A stretch of 41,860 nt of DNA. Origin: Planctomycetales bacterium (GTDB lineage Bacteria; Planctomycetota; JAKEIC01). Where the stretch lies: NCBI GenBank assembly GCA_022614695.1, contig JAKEIC010000361.1:1-41860 (forward strand). Direction: 5' to 3'. Numbering within the stretch: position 1 is the first letter of the stretch; each line of letters starts with the position of its first letter. Both the position numbers and the translations under genes were made by a program. The notes under the pieces are model-generated. The model saw nothing but the letters and a program-made list of their open reading frames with translations, did no database searches and had not been told where the DNA came from. Shown piece after piece: positions 7,960 to 15,486 of this stretch.

Positions 7960-9027
7960 GTGCGGGTCCTCCTCGCCACCCCCGCCGCCCCTCCGCGGAT
8001 CGCCGGGAACGCGACGACGGCCGCGCGGCTCCGCGACGGGCTCGCGGCGCTCGGGGTCGAGGTCTCGATCGTCGAGGTGTGCGGAGAGGGCGGCGAGGAC
8101 GACCCCGGGCGGCTGGCAGAGGCCCTCGGTCGCGTGCGGCCCGATCTCCTCCACGTCCACCAGGCCTACCGTGCGGGACAGGCCCTCTTGGCGCTGCCGG
8201 ACGGCGGGTGGTCGCTGGTGGTCTCGCTCGGGGGTACGGAGCTGTGGGGGGACCTCCCGGACGCCGCGCGCGGCCGCGTGGTCGCTCGGGCGCTCCGGCG
8301 GGCCGCCCGGATCGTCGCCCCGACCGCCGCAGCGGCCGCGACCGTGCGCGAGAGGCTCCCGGACGTCGCGGCCCGCGTCCTGGTCGTCCCGAGGGGCGTC
8401 CGACTCGGGACGGCGCCGTTCCCGCTCCGCGACCGGCTCGGATTCCCGAGCGACGCGGTCGTCTTCTTCCTCCCGAGCGGGCTCCGCCGGGTGAAGGCAC
8501 CGGACGTGGCCGTCGAGGGACTCGGCCCCGTCGCCGCGGCCGACGCCTGCGTGCGGCTCGTCCTCGCGGGGCCGGTCCTCGAGGAGGCCTACGCGGCCGA
8601 CCTCCTCCGGCGCGCGGCGGCGCTCCCGTGGGTCCGCCACCTGCCGGGCATCCCCGCCGAGGCGATGGGGGCGGCCTACGCCGCGTCGGACGTCGTCCTG
8701 AACACCTCGCACGCGGAGGGGATGAGCAACGCGCTCCTCGAGGGGATGGCGGCGGGGCGGGCGGTGCTCGCCTCCGACATCCCCGCGAATCGGGAGGCGA
8801 TCCGGGACGGCGAGACCGGCCTGCTCTATGCCCGGGGCGGCACGCCGGGCGGCGGGGAGACCGCGGACCTGGCCGCGAAGGCGGCGCGGCTCGCGGGCGA
8901 CGAGGAGCTGCGGCGCCGCCTCGGGGCCGCCGCACGGGCGACCGCGCTTCGCGACCACGACCCCGGGCGGGAGGCGGAGGCGATGCTCGCCGTCTACCGG
9001 GAAGCGCTGGGCGGGAGCGAGAGGTGA
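7960..9027 (+). CDS. GT4-family glycosyltransferase
   Basis: A 355-residue GT-B fold enzyme from a GTG start (RVLLATPAAPPRIAGNATTA). The N-terminal half has LLHVHQAYRAGQALL and SLGGTELWGD, typical of acceptor-side loops. The C-terminal half has the donor-binding block VVLNTSHAEGMSNALLEGMA, then AVLASDIPANREAIRDGETG, with the EGMSNALLEG form of the EX7E motif at about residue 254. It is likely retaining and uses a nucleotide-sugar. No other polysaccharide genes are adjacent, so the product is unknown. It is followed by a hairpin terminator. Confidence 0.88.
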   Translation: MRVLLATPAAPPRIAGNATTAARLRDGLAALGVEVSIVEVCGEGGEDDPGRLAEALGRVRPDLLHVHQAYRAGQALLALPDGGWSLVVSLGGTELWGDLPDAARGRVVARALRRAARIVAPTAAAAATVRERLPDVAARVLVVPRGVRLGTAPFPLRDRLGFPSDAVVFFLPSGLRRVKAPDVAVEGLGPVAAADACVRLVLAGPVLEEAYAADLLRRAAALPWVRHLPGIPAEAMGAAYAASDVVLNTSHAEGMSNALLEGMAAGRAVLASDIPANREAIRDGETGLLYARGGTPGGGETADLAAKAARLAGDEELRRRLGAAARATALRDHDPGREAEAMLAVYREALGGSER

Positions 9028-9130
9028 GGTGTGGCTCCCTCCCGTCCTCCGGGGAGCACGAGGGGCGGAGCCCCTCGTTGAGCGATTCATGCGCGTCCCG
9101 GCTAGCGCTGGGTCGCGGGAGCGAGAGGTG
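9007..9130 (+). repeat. Imperfect duplication of the glycosyltransferase 3' end
   Basis: The last coding bases of the glycosyltransferase (AGCGCTGGGCGGGAGCGAGA then GGTGA) recur about 100 bases downstream as AGCGCTGGGTCGCGGGAGCG followed by AGAGGTGA, near 9104-9130. The two copies flank the terminator hairpin. This looks like a small segmental duplication. Confidence 0.55.
9058..9078 (+). terminator. Hairpin terminator after the glycosyltransferase
   Basis: Perfect 9-bp arms ACGAGGGGC (9058-9066) and GCCCCTCGT (9070-9078) with loop GGA, followed by only a short TTG. It lies 31 bases after the stop codon. A similar GGGGCGAAGCCCC motif occurs at about 11078-11092 inside the start region of the bamD-like gene, so this hairpin type may be repeated in the genome. 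Confidence 0.6.
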
Positions 9131-9210
9131 AACCGCATACGGGACTCCGCCCCTTGACCGTACCTCAGGGGAGCCCTTACCCTCCTCCCGACCTCGACGC
9201 CGACCCACCG

Positions 9211-9786
9211 ATGCCCCGAATCCCGAAGAGCGCCGTGCTGAAGCTCCGCGACCCCTCGGCCCCGACCGAGCCGGAGCTGCTCGCCATCGTCCGGGGGGCG
9301 GACGTGCTCGTGATGCGCGGGGGGCTGCGGCTCCTCTCGCTGGTCCTCGCGGGCTCGCGCTCGAAGGAGATCGCGGCCCGGGGGCTCGAGAAGCTCCCGG
9401 TCTTCGGGGCGCTTCGCGGGCGGACGCTCCGCGAGATCCGCCGGCGCCTCGAATGGGCCGTCCGGGCGGGCTTCCTCCAGCTCCGCTTCTCGGGAGCGAA
9501 GACCCTCCTCGCGCTCGGCCCCGACGGGTGGGAGCTGGACCGGGCGATCTACGTGGAGGAGATCCTCAAGGACTTCGAGCAGAAGCTCCTGGAGCCACAC
9601 CAGCTCGGGGACTACATGTACCTCCAGGAGATCCACCCGGAGATCCTCGAGCAGCTCCTGGACGAGGTCCGCTCGCGCGACCTCTCGCACCTGGCCCCGG
9701 TCCTCCGGAACTGGAAGGGCTTCGCGGCGACCAAGATCCAGCGCAGGATCGAGCGGGTCCTCGCGGCGCTGGAGCCGAAGACCTAG
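9211..9786 (+). CDS. Stand-alone RQC-like winged-helix DNA-binding protein
   Basis: About 191 residues from the ATG at 9211 (MPRIPKSAVLKLRDPSAP). A TTG at 9154 would add 19 Pro-rich residues. The block LAGSRSKEIAARGLEKLPVF, then GALRGRTLREIRRRLEWAVR and AGFLQL, resembles the RecQ C-terminal (RQC) winged helix (RecQ: SxxIxxxxHxKLxxFG...WxxxIxxLIxxGxL). It stands alone, with no helicase motor. The second half (AIYVEEILKDFEQKLLEP, GDYMYLQEIHPEILEQLLDE) is helical and unassigned. Its stop overlaps the lptE-like stop tail to tail. Function is unknown beyond likely DNA binding; a role in DNA repair or regulation is inference. Confidence 0.6.
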   Translation: MPRIPKSAVLKLRDPSAPTEPELLAIVRGADVLVMRGGLRLLSLVLAGSRSKEIAARGLEKLPVFGALRGRTLREIRRRLEWAVRAGFLQLRFSGAKTLLALGPDGWELDRAIYVEEILKDFEQKLLEPHQLGDYMYLQEIHPEILEQLLDEVRSRDLSHLAPVLRNWKGFAATKIQRRIERVLAALEPKT

Positions 9787-10253
9787 AACCCTCCCACCAG
9801 CGCATCGGCGATCCGGCGCGCCAGGACCCGGGTCGCCGCCTCGATCGCGGTGTCCTCCGTCTGTCCGAGCGAGGCGACGTAGCCCGCCGCCTCGCGGATC
9901 CCGCGGCGCTCGACGGCGACCGAGCCGTTCCGGCGCCGGAGCACGACGTCCGCCTCGACCGTCACCTCGCCCGCGAGGACCTCGTCGCGGGGGCTCTCGG
10001 CAACGACCCTCTCCTTCACCTGGCGGACCCGGACGTGGAGGGTCGAGTCGGCCCCGCCCCCGAGCGCCACGACGAGGCCCCGCGCCTGCAGCTCCTCGCC
10101 GATCGCCCGGGTGAGGTTCCAATCCAGGTCGCGGCGGTCCGTCAGGTTCTCGGCCGGGGCGATCGCCACCGTGCGGACTCCCGGGGGGACGAGGGGACCC
10201 ACCGTGTAGCCGCAGCCTGCGGCGGCGAGCATCCACCCGAGCGCGGCCCGCAT
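9783..10253 (-). CDS. lptE: LptE-like outer-membrane lipoprotein
   Basis: About 156 residues. The signal peptide MRAALGWMLAAAGCGYTVGP has a lipobox (AAAGC) and the CGYxxG start typical of LptE-like proteins. The body, with TVAIAPAENLTDRRDLDWNL and TRAIGEELQARG then ADVVLRRRNGSVAVERRGIR, matches the LPS-assembly lipoprotein pattern. Family members plug LptD during LPS export. The ATG at 10251-10253 shares bases with the upstream bamD stop (TGATG); a GTG one codon earlier (10254-10256) is also possible. It is the last gene of recO-bamD-lptE. Sequence similarity in this family is low, so the call rests on motif and context. Confidence 0.72.
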   Translation of the reverse strand: MRAALGWMLAAAGCGYTVGPLVPPGVRTVAIAPAENLTDRRDLDWNLTRAIGEELQARGLVVALGGGADSTLHVRVRQVKERVVAESPRDEVLAGEVTVEADVVLRRRNGSVAVERRGIREAAGYVASLGQTEDTAIEAATRVLARRIADALVGGF

Positions 10254-11128
10254 CACTTCCCCGGCTCGAGCGCCGCGAGACGTTCCGCCGCCACCTTGGC
10301 CCAGGTCGTGGCGGGGAGATGGTCGCGGACGAACCGGTAGTAGAGCGCGGCCGCCGCGGGCTTGCCCTCCGACCGGTAGTGCTCGGCCGCCCGCACGTCC
10401 TTCTCGGCGAGGTCCTCCTCGACGCTCCGGAGGAGCTCCGCCGCCCTCTCCCGCACGGTCGGGTGGCCGGCGGGGAAGAGGACTCGGTACATCTGCAGCC
10501 GCCAGCGCGCGTCCTCGAGGGGCCCGCGGTCGTAGGCCGGCCCCCGCGACATCTCGTAGAGGGCGTAGGCGCGCTGCAGCTCCGCGAACTCGGCCCGGGG
10601 GCTCTCGGGGTAGCGAGCGATCAGTTCGTCGTAGAGGCGGCGGGCGGCGTAGGGGTCCCGGGTCGCCAGGGTCGCCTCGCCGGCGAGGAAGAGCGCCTCC
10701 GCCGCCTCGTCCGAGGTCGGGAACTTCTCCGCCACGTGTTTCAGGATCCGGATCCCCTCGGAGCGGGTCGGGAAGAGGCCGATCGGGTCGGAGGCGTACC
10801 CCTTCTCGGCCATCTCCGCCCCGATCTCGAACTGGAGCCGCGAGATCTCGGCCGTGCGCGTGCCGCGGAAGTCGGCCTTGTGCGCCGCGTCCGCGGCGTC
10901 GAAGGCCCCGACCGGGTCGCCGGCCGCCCTCCGCTTCTTCGCGATCTCGATCTGCTCGGCGACGACGGACGCGCCCGCCGGCGGCTCCTTCTTCTCCTCG
11001 GTGGCGGGGCCGCCGGCGCAGGCGAGGGTCGCGAGGAGGAGGAAGCCCGGGAGCCTGGCTCGATCCCGGGGGTGCGGGGGCGAAGCCCCTGCGGTTCCGG
11101 GATCCGATGGGAGGCGGGTGGAAGACAC
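10253..11128 (-). CDS. bamD: BamD/YfiO-like TPR lipoprotein
   Basis: A 291-residue protein from a GTG start. There are about 35 residues before the lipobox LLATLAC, longer than usual, and no better in-frame start lies closer. TPR-like helices follow: ILKHVAEKFPTSDEAAEALF, YAARRLYDELIARYPESPRA, AEFAELQRAYALYEMSRG and AEHYRSEGKPAAAALYYRFV. The F/YPxSxxAxxA pattern is typical of BamD/YbgF outer-membrane assembly lipoproteins. It lies 15 bases after recO and overlaps lptE, giving an envelope-biogenesis operon. The upstream coding part contains a GGGGCGAAGCCCC-type hairpin, which raises doubt about the exact start. Confidence 0.75.
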   Translation of the reverse strand: MSSTRLPSDPGTAGASPPHPRDRARLPGFLLLATLACAGGPATEEKKEPPAGASVVAEQIEIAKKRRAAGDPVGAFDAADAAHKADFRGTRTAEISRLQFEIGAEMAEKGYASDPIGLFPTRSEGIRILKHVAEKFPTSDEAAEALFLAGEATLATRDPYAARRLYDELIARYPESPRAEFAELQRAYALYEMSRGPAYDRGPLEDARWRLQMYRVLFPAGHPTVRERAAELLRSVEEDLAEKDVRAAEHYRSEGKPAAAALYYRFVRDHLPATTWAKVAAERLAALEPGK

Positions 11129-11143
11129 GGAGAGCGCGCGACT

Positions 11144-11908
11144 CTAGCCCCGAGCCGGCGATTGTTCAATCCAGCGGGCGAAACGGTCCCCCGGCCGCGA
11201 CGGTCGCTCCCCGAGCGTCCGCAGCAGGTCCGTGAGCGCGGCGCGGGCCTGCCGGAGCGACGCCGCGTCGGGCCTCACCCGCGCGGCCGGCGTCCCCGCG
11301 GCGAGCGACCGCAGGAGCGCCCGGGCCGCGGGCCGCAGCGTCCGGAGGGCCGCGCCCGACTCGGCGGCGCACGCCCGGCAGACGACGCCTCCCGAGTCGG
11401 CCGAGAAGCCCACGGGCTCCCCCTCCGGGGCCTCTCCCCCGCAGGAGGCGCAGGCGTCGAGGCGCGGGGCGAGCCCCACGGCCGCGAGGAAGCGCGACTC
11501 GAAGGCGGCCAGCTCCACCCCCGGCCGGTCCGACTCGCCGAGGCGGCCGAGCGTCTCCGCGGCGAGGGCGTAGACCTCCGGAGCCGGCTCCTCGTCGCGG
11601 GTCCCGTCGCGGAGCGCCTCGGCGACGCCGAGCCCGGCGAGCAGGCGGTCCAGCCGCGCGCGCAGTCCGCGGAACCCCGGGAGGACGGAGGTCTCGGCGA
11701 GGAGGTTCAGCCCCCCGGGCCTCGGGTAGAAGAGCGCCTGCACCCGGTCGAGCAGGTCCACGCCGCCCCCGTGGCGCGACTTCGGGCGCCGCGCGCCCTT
11801 CGCGATCGCGTGGAGCCGCCCGTGCGTGGCGGTGAAGAGCGTGAGGAGCTGGCTCGCCTCGCTCCACTCGCGGCGCTCGATGACGATCCCCTCGGTGCGG
11901 AGGATCAC
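11144..11908 (-). CDS. recO: DNA repair protein RecO
   Basis: A 254-residue protein from a GTG start (VILRTEGIVIERREWSEASQ). The N-terminal OB fold continues with LLTLFTATHGRLHAIAKGAR and RPKSR, the standard RecO opening. A four-Cys zinc site is visible as CASC and CRAC, with SADSGGVVCRAC between residues about 165 and 200. The C-terminal helical part ends RFARWIEQSPARG. RecO anneals ssDNA and loads RecA with RecR. The start lies 24 bases from the divergent purH start, so both share a very short regulatory region. It begins the recO-bamD-lptE operon. Confidence 0.92.
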   Translation of the reverse strand: MILRTEGIVIERREWSEASQLLTLFTATHGRLHAIAKGARRPKSRHGGGVDLLDRVQALFYPRPGGLNLLAETSVLPGFRGLRARLDRLLAGLGVAEALRDGTRDEEPAPEVYALAAETLGRLGESDRPGVELAAFESRFLAAVGLAPRLDACASCGGEAPEGEPVGFSADSGGVVCRACAAESGAALRTLRPAARALLRSLAAGTPAARVRPDAASLRQARAALTDLLRTLGERPSRPGDRFARWIEQSPARG

Positions 11909-11932
11909 GGGGGGGAGTATAGTGCCCGCCCC

Positions 11933-13495
11933 GTGGCCGGACCCGTCCGCCGCGCGCTCCTCTCGCTCGCCGACAAGACCGAGGGGCTCGGCTTCGCGCA
12001 GGGACTCGCCGCGCTCGGGGTGGAGGTCCTCTCGACCGGGGGGACCGCCGCGCTGCTGCGGGGCGGCGGCGTGAAGGTCCGGGAAGTGTCCGAGGAGACG
12101 GGCTTCCCCGAGATCCTCGGCGGCCGCGTGAAGACGCTCCACCCGAAGATCCACGGCGGGATCCTCGCGCGGCGGGAGATCCGGGACGACTCGGCGGACC
12201 TCGCGCGGCACGGGATCACCCCGCTCGACCTCGTGGCGGTGACCCTCTACCCGTTCGAGGAGACGGCCGCGAAGCCGGGCGTGAGCCTCGCCGAGGCGCT
12301 CGAGCAGGTGGACATCGGCGGCGTGACGCTCCTCCGCGCGGCCGCGAAGAACCACCCCGACGTGACCGTCGTCTGCGACCCGGACGACTACGGGCCGCTG
12401 CTCGCCGAGATGCGGGCGAACGGGGGCGCGACGACCCCGGAGACCCGGGCCGCGCTCGCGCGGAAGGCCTTCGCGCGGACCGCCGTCTACGACGCGGCGA
12501 TCTCCACCTGGCTCGGGGCCGCGCCGGGGACGGGACTCCCCGACACTCTCCTCCTCGCGTTCCGGAAAGTCTCCGACCTCCGTTACGGGGAGAACCCGCA
12601 CCAGCGCGGAGCGTTCTACCGGGTCCCGGGCGCCCCGACGGGGCTCGCCGCGGCGCGGCAGCTCTCGGGCAAGGAGCTCTCCTACACGAACCTCCTCGAC
12701 CTCTCCGGCGCCCTCCGGTGCGTCGGGGAGTTCCCCGGCCCTGCGGCGGTCGTCGTGAAGCACGCGACGCCCTGCGGGGTGGCGACGGGCGAGTCCCCCG
12801 CCTCCGCCGTCGAGCGCGCCATCGCCGGCGACCCTCTCTCCGCCTTCGGGGGGGTCGTGGCGCTCAACCGCCCCCTCGACGCGGCCGCTCTCGAGGTGAT
12901 CGCCGCCAAGGGGAACTTCTTCGAGGCGATCGCCGTGCCGGGGGCGCCCGAGGGGCTCGCCGCCCGGCTCCGCGCCCGCGGTTCCTGGGGGGAATCGGTC
13001 CGGCTCGTCGAGGCGTCGCCCGCGCCCCCTGCGGCCGGGGCGCTGCTCGTCCGGAGCGTCCCCGGGGGGGCGCTCGTCCAGGAGGACGACGCAGCCATGG
13101 AGGAGAGCTCCCGCTGGGCCGCCGTGACGAGCCGCGCGCCGACCGAGGCCGAGCGCGACGACCTCCGGTTCGCGTGGACGGTCGCGAAGCACGTGACGAG
13201 CAACGCGATCGTGCTCGCGAGCCGCGGCGCCACGGTGGGGATCGGGGGCGGTCAGACGAGCCGCGTGGACTCGGTCGAGATCGCGCTCCGGAAGGCCGGG
13301 GGCCGCGCGCGCGGGGCCGTCCTCGCCTCCGACGCCTTCTTCCCGTTCCGCGACTCGGTGGACCTCGCCGCCCGCGCCGGGGTGACCGCCATCGTCCAGC
13401 CGGGCGGCTCGAAGAAGGACACCGACTCGGTCGCCGCGGCCGACTCGGCGGGCATCGCGATGGTGTTCACCGGGACGAGGCACTTCCGGCACTAG
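11933..13495 (+). CDS. purH: Bifunctional AICAR transformylase / IMP cyclohydrolase
   Basis: A 520-residue enzyme of full family length from a GTG start (AGPVRRALLSLADKTEGLGF). The MGS-like IMP cyclohydrolase domain is at about 1-190 (LSTGGTAALLR, GGRVKTLHPKIHGGILARR, DIGGVTLLRAAAKNH). The AICAR transformylase domain follows (LRYGENPHQRGAFYR, KELSYTNLLDLSGAL, VVVKHATPCGVATGES with the catalytic Lys-His pair near 275, and SDAFFPFRDSVDLAARAGV, ending VFTGTRHFRH). It catalyses the last two steps of IMP synthesis. It is divergent from recO with a 24-base gap and followed 18 bases later by a methyltransferase gene. Confidence 0.96.
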   Translation: MAGPVRRALLSLADKTEGLGFAQGLAALGVEVLSTGGTAALLRGGGVKVREVSEETGFPEILGGRVKTLHPKIHGGILARREIRDDSADLARHGITPLDLVAVTLYPFEETAAKPGVSLAEALEQVDIGGVTLLRAAAKNHPDVTVVCDPDDYGPLLAEMRANGGATTPETRAALARKAFARTAVYDAAISTWLGAAPGTGLPDTLLLAFRKVSDLRYGENPHQRGAFYRVPGAPTGLAAARQLSGKELSYTNLLDLSGALRCVGEFPGPAAVVVKHATPCGVATGESPASAVERAIAGDPLSAFGGVVALNRPLDAAALEVIAAKGNFFEAIAVPGAPEGLAARLRARGSWGESVRLVEASPAPPAAGALLVRSVPGGALVQEDDAAMEESSRWAAVTSRAPTEAERDDLRFAWTVAKHVTSNAIVLASRGATVGIGGGQTSRVDSVEIALRKAGGRARGAVLASDAFFPFRDSVDLAARAGVTAIVQPGGSKKDTDSVAAADSAGIAMVFTGTRHFRH

Positions 13496-13513
13496 GCCGA
13501 CGAGGAGGTTCCC

Positions 13514-14587
13514 GTGGTCGAGGCGACTTTCGACAAGGTGAAGGCCGAGGCGTTCGCGGGCCACATGCTCGGGATCCTGAATGGCGGGCTACTCACGCTC
13601 ATGGTGAGCGTCGGCCACCGCACCGGCCTCTTCGACACGATGGCAAGACTCCCACCCGGGACGAGCGAGGCGATCGCGAAGGCGGCCGGCCTCTCCGAGC
13701 GCTACGTGCGCGAGTGGCTCGCAGCGATGACCGTCGGGAAGATCGTCCTGCACGACCCGGATTCGGGGACCTACCGGCTCCCGCCCGAGCACGCCGCCGC
13801 GATCACGCGTGAGGCGGGCGTGGACAACCTCGCAGGCTTCTCGCAATACCTCTCGCTCTTCGGAGGCGTCGAGGACGAGGTGGTCGCCTGCTTCCGCAAG
13901 GGCGGCGGTGTCCCCTACAGGAAGTTCCCGAAGTTCCAGGCGCTCCAGGCCGAGGAGTCTGGGGCCATCTTCGACGCGACGCTTATCCAAAGGACCCTAC
14001 CCGGGATCCCGGGGCTCGTCGAGAAGCTCCGCTCCGGTGCCGACGTTCTCGACGTGGGCTGCGGCAGCGGGCACGCGGCGAACCTGATGGCGCGCGCGTT
14101 CCCCGCCAGCCGGTTCACGGGCTACGACTTCTCGAAGGAAGGGGTCGCGGCAGGGAGGTCCGAGGCGAGGCGGTGGAAGCTCAAGAATGTACGCTTCTCG
14201 GTGAAGAACGTGACCGCCCTCGCCGACCGCGCCCGCTACGACCTGATCACCGCCTTTGACGCGATCCACGACCAGGCGAAGCCGCGGAAGGTGCTCGCCG
14301 GGATCGCGCGAGCGGTGCGGCCCGGCGGGACGTTTCTCATGGTGGACATCGCCGCCTCGAGCCGGGTGCACGAGAACATGGACCACCCCTTCGGCCCCGC
14401 GCTCTACGGCGCCTCGACCTTCCACTGCATGACGGTCTCGCTCGCCCAACGGGGGGAGGGTCTCGGCACGATGTGGGGGGAACAGAAGGCGCGAGAGCTC
14501 CTCGCCGAGGCGGGATTCGCACGGGTGGAGGTGCGCCGGATCGAGGGGGATTTCTTGAACAACTACTTCACCTGTTCGAGGGGGTAG
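13514..14587 (+). CDS. Class I SAM methyltransferase with winged-helix N-terminus
   Basis: A 357-residue protein from GTG with GAGGAGG 8-10 bases upstream. Residues 1-110 are a winged-helix dimerisation-type domain (ISVGHRTGLFDTMA-like VSVGHRTGLFDTMARLPPGT, LSERYVREWLAAMTVGKIVL), as in Rv2258c-like and O-methyltransferase-like proteins. The SAM-binding core starts with VLDVGCGSGHAANLMARAFP (about 179-198), then FTGYDFSKEGVAAGR and YDLITAFDAIHDQAKPRKVL, with post-IV RPGGTFLMVDIAASS. Substrate unknown; small-molecule methylation is most likely. GC is somewhat below its neighbours. Confidence 0.88.
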   Translation: MVEATFDKVKAEAFAGHMLGILNGGLLTLMVSVGHRTGLFDTMARLPPGTSEAIAKAAGLSERYVREWLAAMTVGKIVLHDPDSGTYRLPPEHAAAITREAGVDNLAGFSQYLSLFGGVEDEVVACFRKGGGVPYRKFPKFQALQAEESGAIFDATLIQRTLPGIPGLVEKLRSGADVLDVGCGSGHAANLMARAFPASRFTGYDFSKEGVAAGRSEARRWKLKNVRFSVKNVTALADRARYDLITAFDAIHDQAKPRKVLAGIARAVRPGGTFLMVDIAASSRVHENMDHPFGPALYGASTFHCMTVSLAQRGEGLGTMWGEQKARELLAEAGFARVEVRRIEGDFLNNYFTCSRG

Positions 14588-14611
14588 CCGCGGCGCCGAG
14601 CCGCGGCGCCG
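14587..14611 (+). repeat. Tandem 12-base repeat / possible terminator
   Basis: GCCGCGGCGCCG occurs twice (14587-14598 and 14600-14611), separated by one A, immediately after the methyltransferase stop. Each unit contains the palindromes CCGCGG and GGCGCC, so the pair can fold into a strong hairpin. Terminator function is an inference. Confidence 0.5.
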
Positions 14612-14627
14612 GGGTACACTGCACCCG

Positions 14628-15437
14628 ATGGCCCTCGCCACCGTCCTCTGGATGTTCCTCTTCCTCGTGCTCGTCTTCGGGCTCGGGGCGCTCTGGGCTC
14701 CGCTCCTCGACAAGAAGGGCGTGCGTTTCGTCCTCGCGCCGGGGTTCCTCGCGATGGTGGTGCTCAAGCACGTGGCGTGTCTCCTCGCCGCGGCCAAGGT
14801 CCGCGAGAGCCGGCCATTCGGGCCTGGAGACGAGATCGTCGAGCACGCGGAGCCGAAGCTGCCCGGGATCGGGAACCTCCTCGTCGCCGCGATCCCGTTC
14901 TTCGGGCTCGTGGTCGCCTTCTGCCTCGCGCACTGGGCGCTCGGGAACCCGCTCGCGCTCCCGCGCGACCTCCCTCCGCTCGTGACGAACCTGGACGAGA
15001 TCGCGCGGTTCGGCTACGGCCTCTCCGACTACGTCCAGGGCGCGGTCAACGTGGTCCGGAGGCTCCCCGGCTCGCCGGTCGCGGCCTGGGTCGTCGCGTA
15101 CCTCGGGATCTCGGTCCTCCTCGCCCTCCGGCCCTCGTTCCGGGACATGAAGTTCCTCTCGGTCACGATCCTCGTGCTCGCCGCCGTGGCGTGGCTCCTC
15201 GACTACCTCGGGATCGGGTTCACCCGCCGCACCGAGGGGGCGGAGCGGGCCTCGTACTGGACCGAGCTGACGCTCAAGAACACCGGGCTCCTGATCGCGT
15301 TCGCCCTGCTCCTCCTCGTGGTCTCCTCGCTCACGATCGGCGTCGTGCGGTTCGTCGAGTGGTGGCGCGAGGAGAGCCGCCGCGACAAGGCCCGCCGGCA
15401 GGCCGAGGCGGCCGAGCGCCGGGCGCGGGGGGAGTAG
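14628..15437 (+). CDS. Multi-pass membrane protein, function unknown
   Basis: A 269-residue protein starting MALATVLWMFLFLVLVFGLG. Five or six hydrophobic segments are visible: about 3-24, 35-53, 84-102 (LLVAAIPFFGLVVAFCLAHW), 143-163 (PVAAWVVAYLGISVLLAL), 172-190 and 216-240 (TGLLIAFALLLLVVSSLTIG). The C-terminus is a highly charged cytoplasmic tail (EESRRDKARRQAEAAERRAR). No family recognised. It precedes the M3-like peptidase by 49 bases and may be co-transcribed with it. Confidence 0.75.
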   Translation: MALATVLWMFLFLVLVFGLGALWAPLLDKKGVRFVLAPGFLAMVVLKHVACLLAAAKVRESRPFGPGDEIVEHAEPKLPGIGNLLVAAIPFFGLVVAFCLAHWALGNPLALPRDLPPLVTNLDEIARFGYGLSDYVQGAVNVVRRLPGSPVAAWVVAYLGISVLLALRPSFRDMKFLSVTILVLAAVAWLLDYLGIGFTRRTEGAERASYWTELTLKNTGLLIAFALLLLVVSSLTIGVVRFVEWWREESRRDKARRQAEAAERRARGE

Positions 15438-15439
15438 CC

Positions 15440-15456
15440 GGTTCACGGTTCACGGT
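15440..15456 (+). repeat. Short tandem GGTTCAC repeat
   Basis: GGTTCAC is repeated at 15440-15446 and 15447-15453, followed by a partial copy, just after a stop codon. It resembles the tandem 7-mer tract at 17444-17468, so intergenic 7-mer tracts may be a genome habit. Function unknown. Confidence 0.4.
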
Positions 15457-15486
15457 CGGGTCCCCGGAGTTCTGTCGAGGAGGCGG

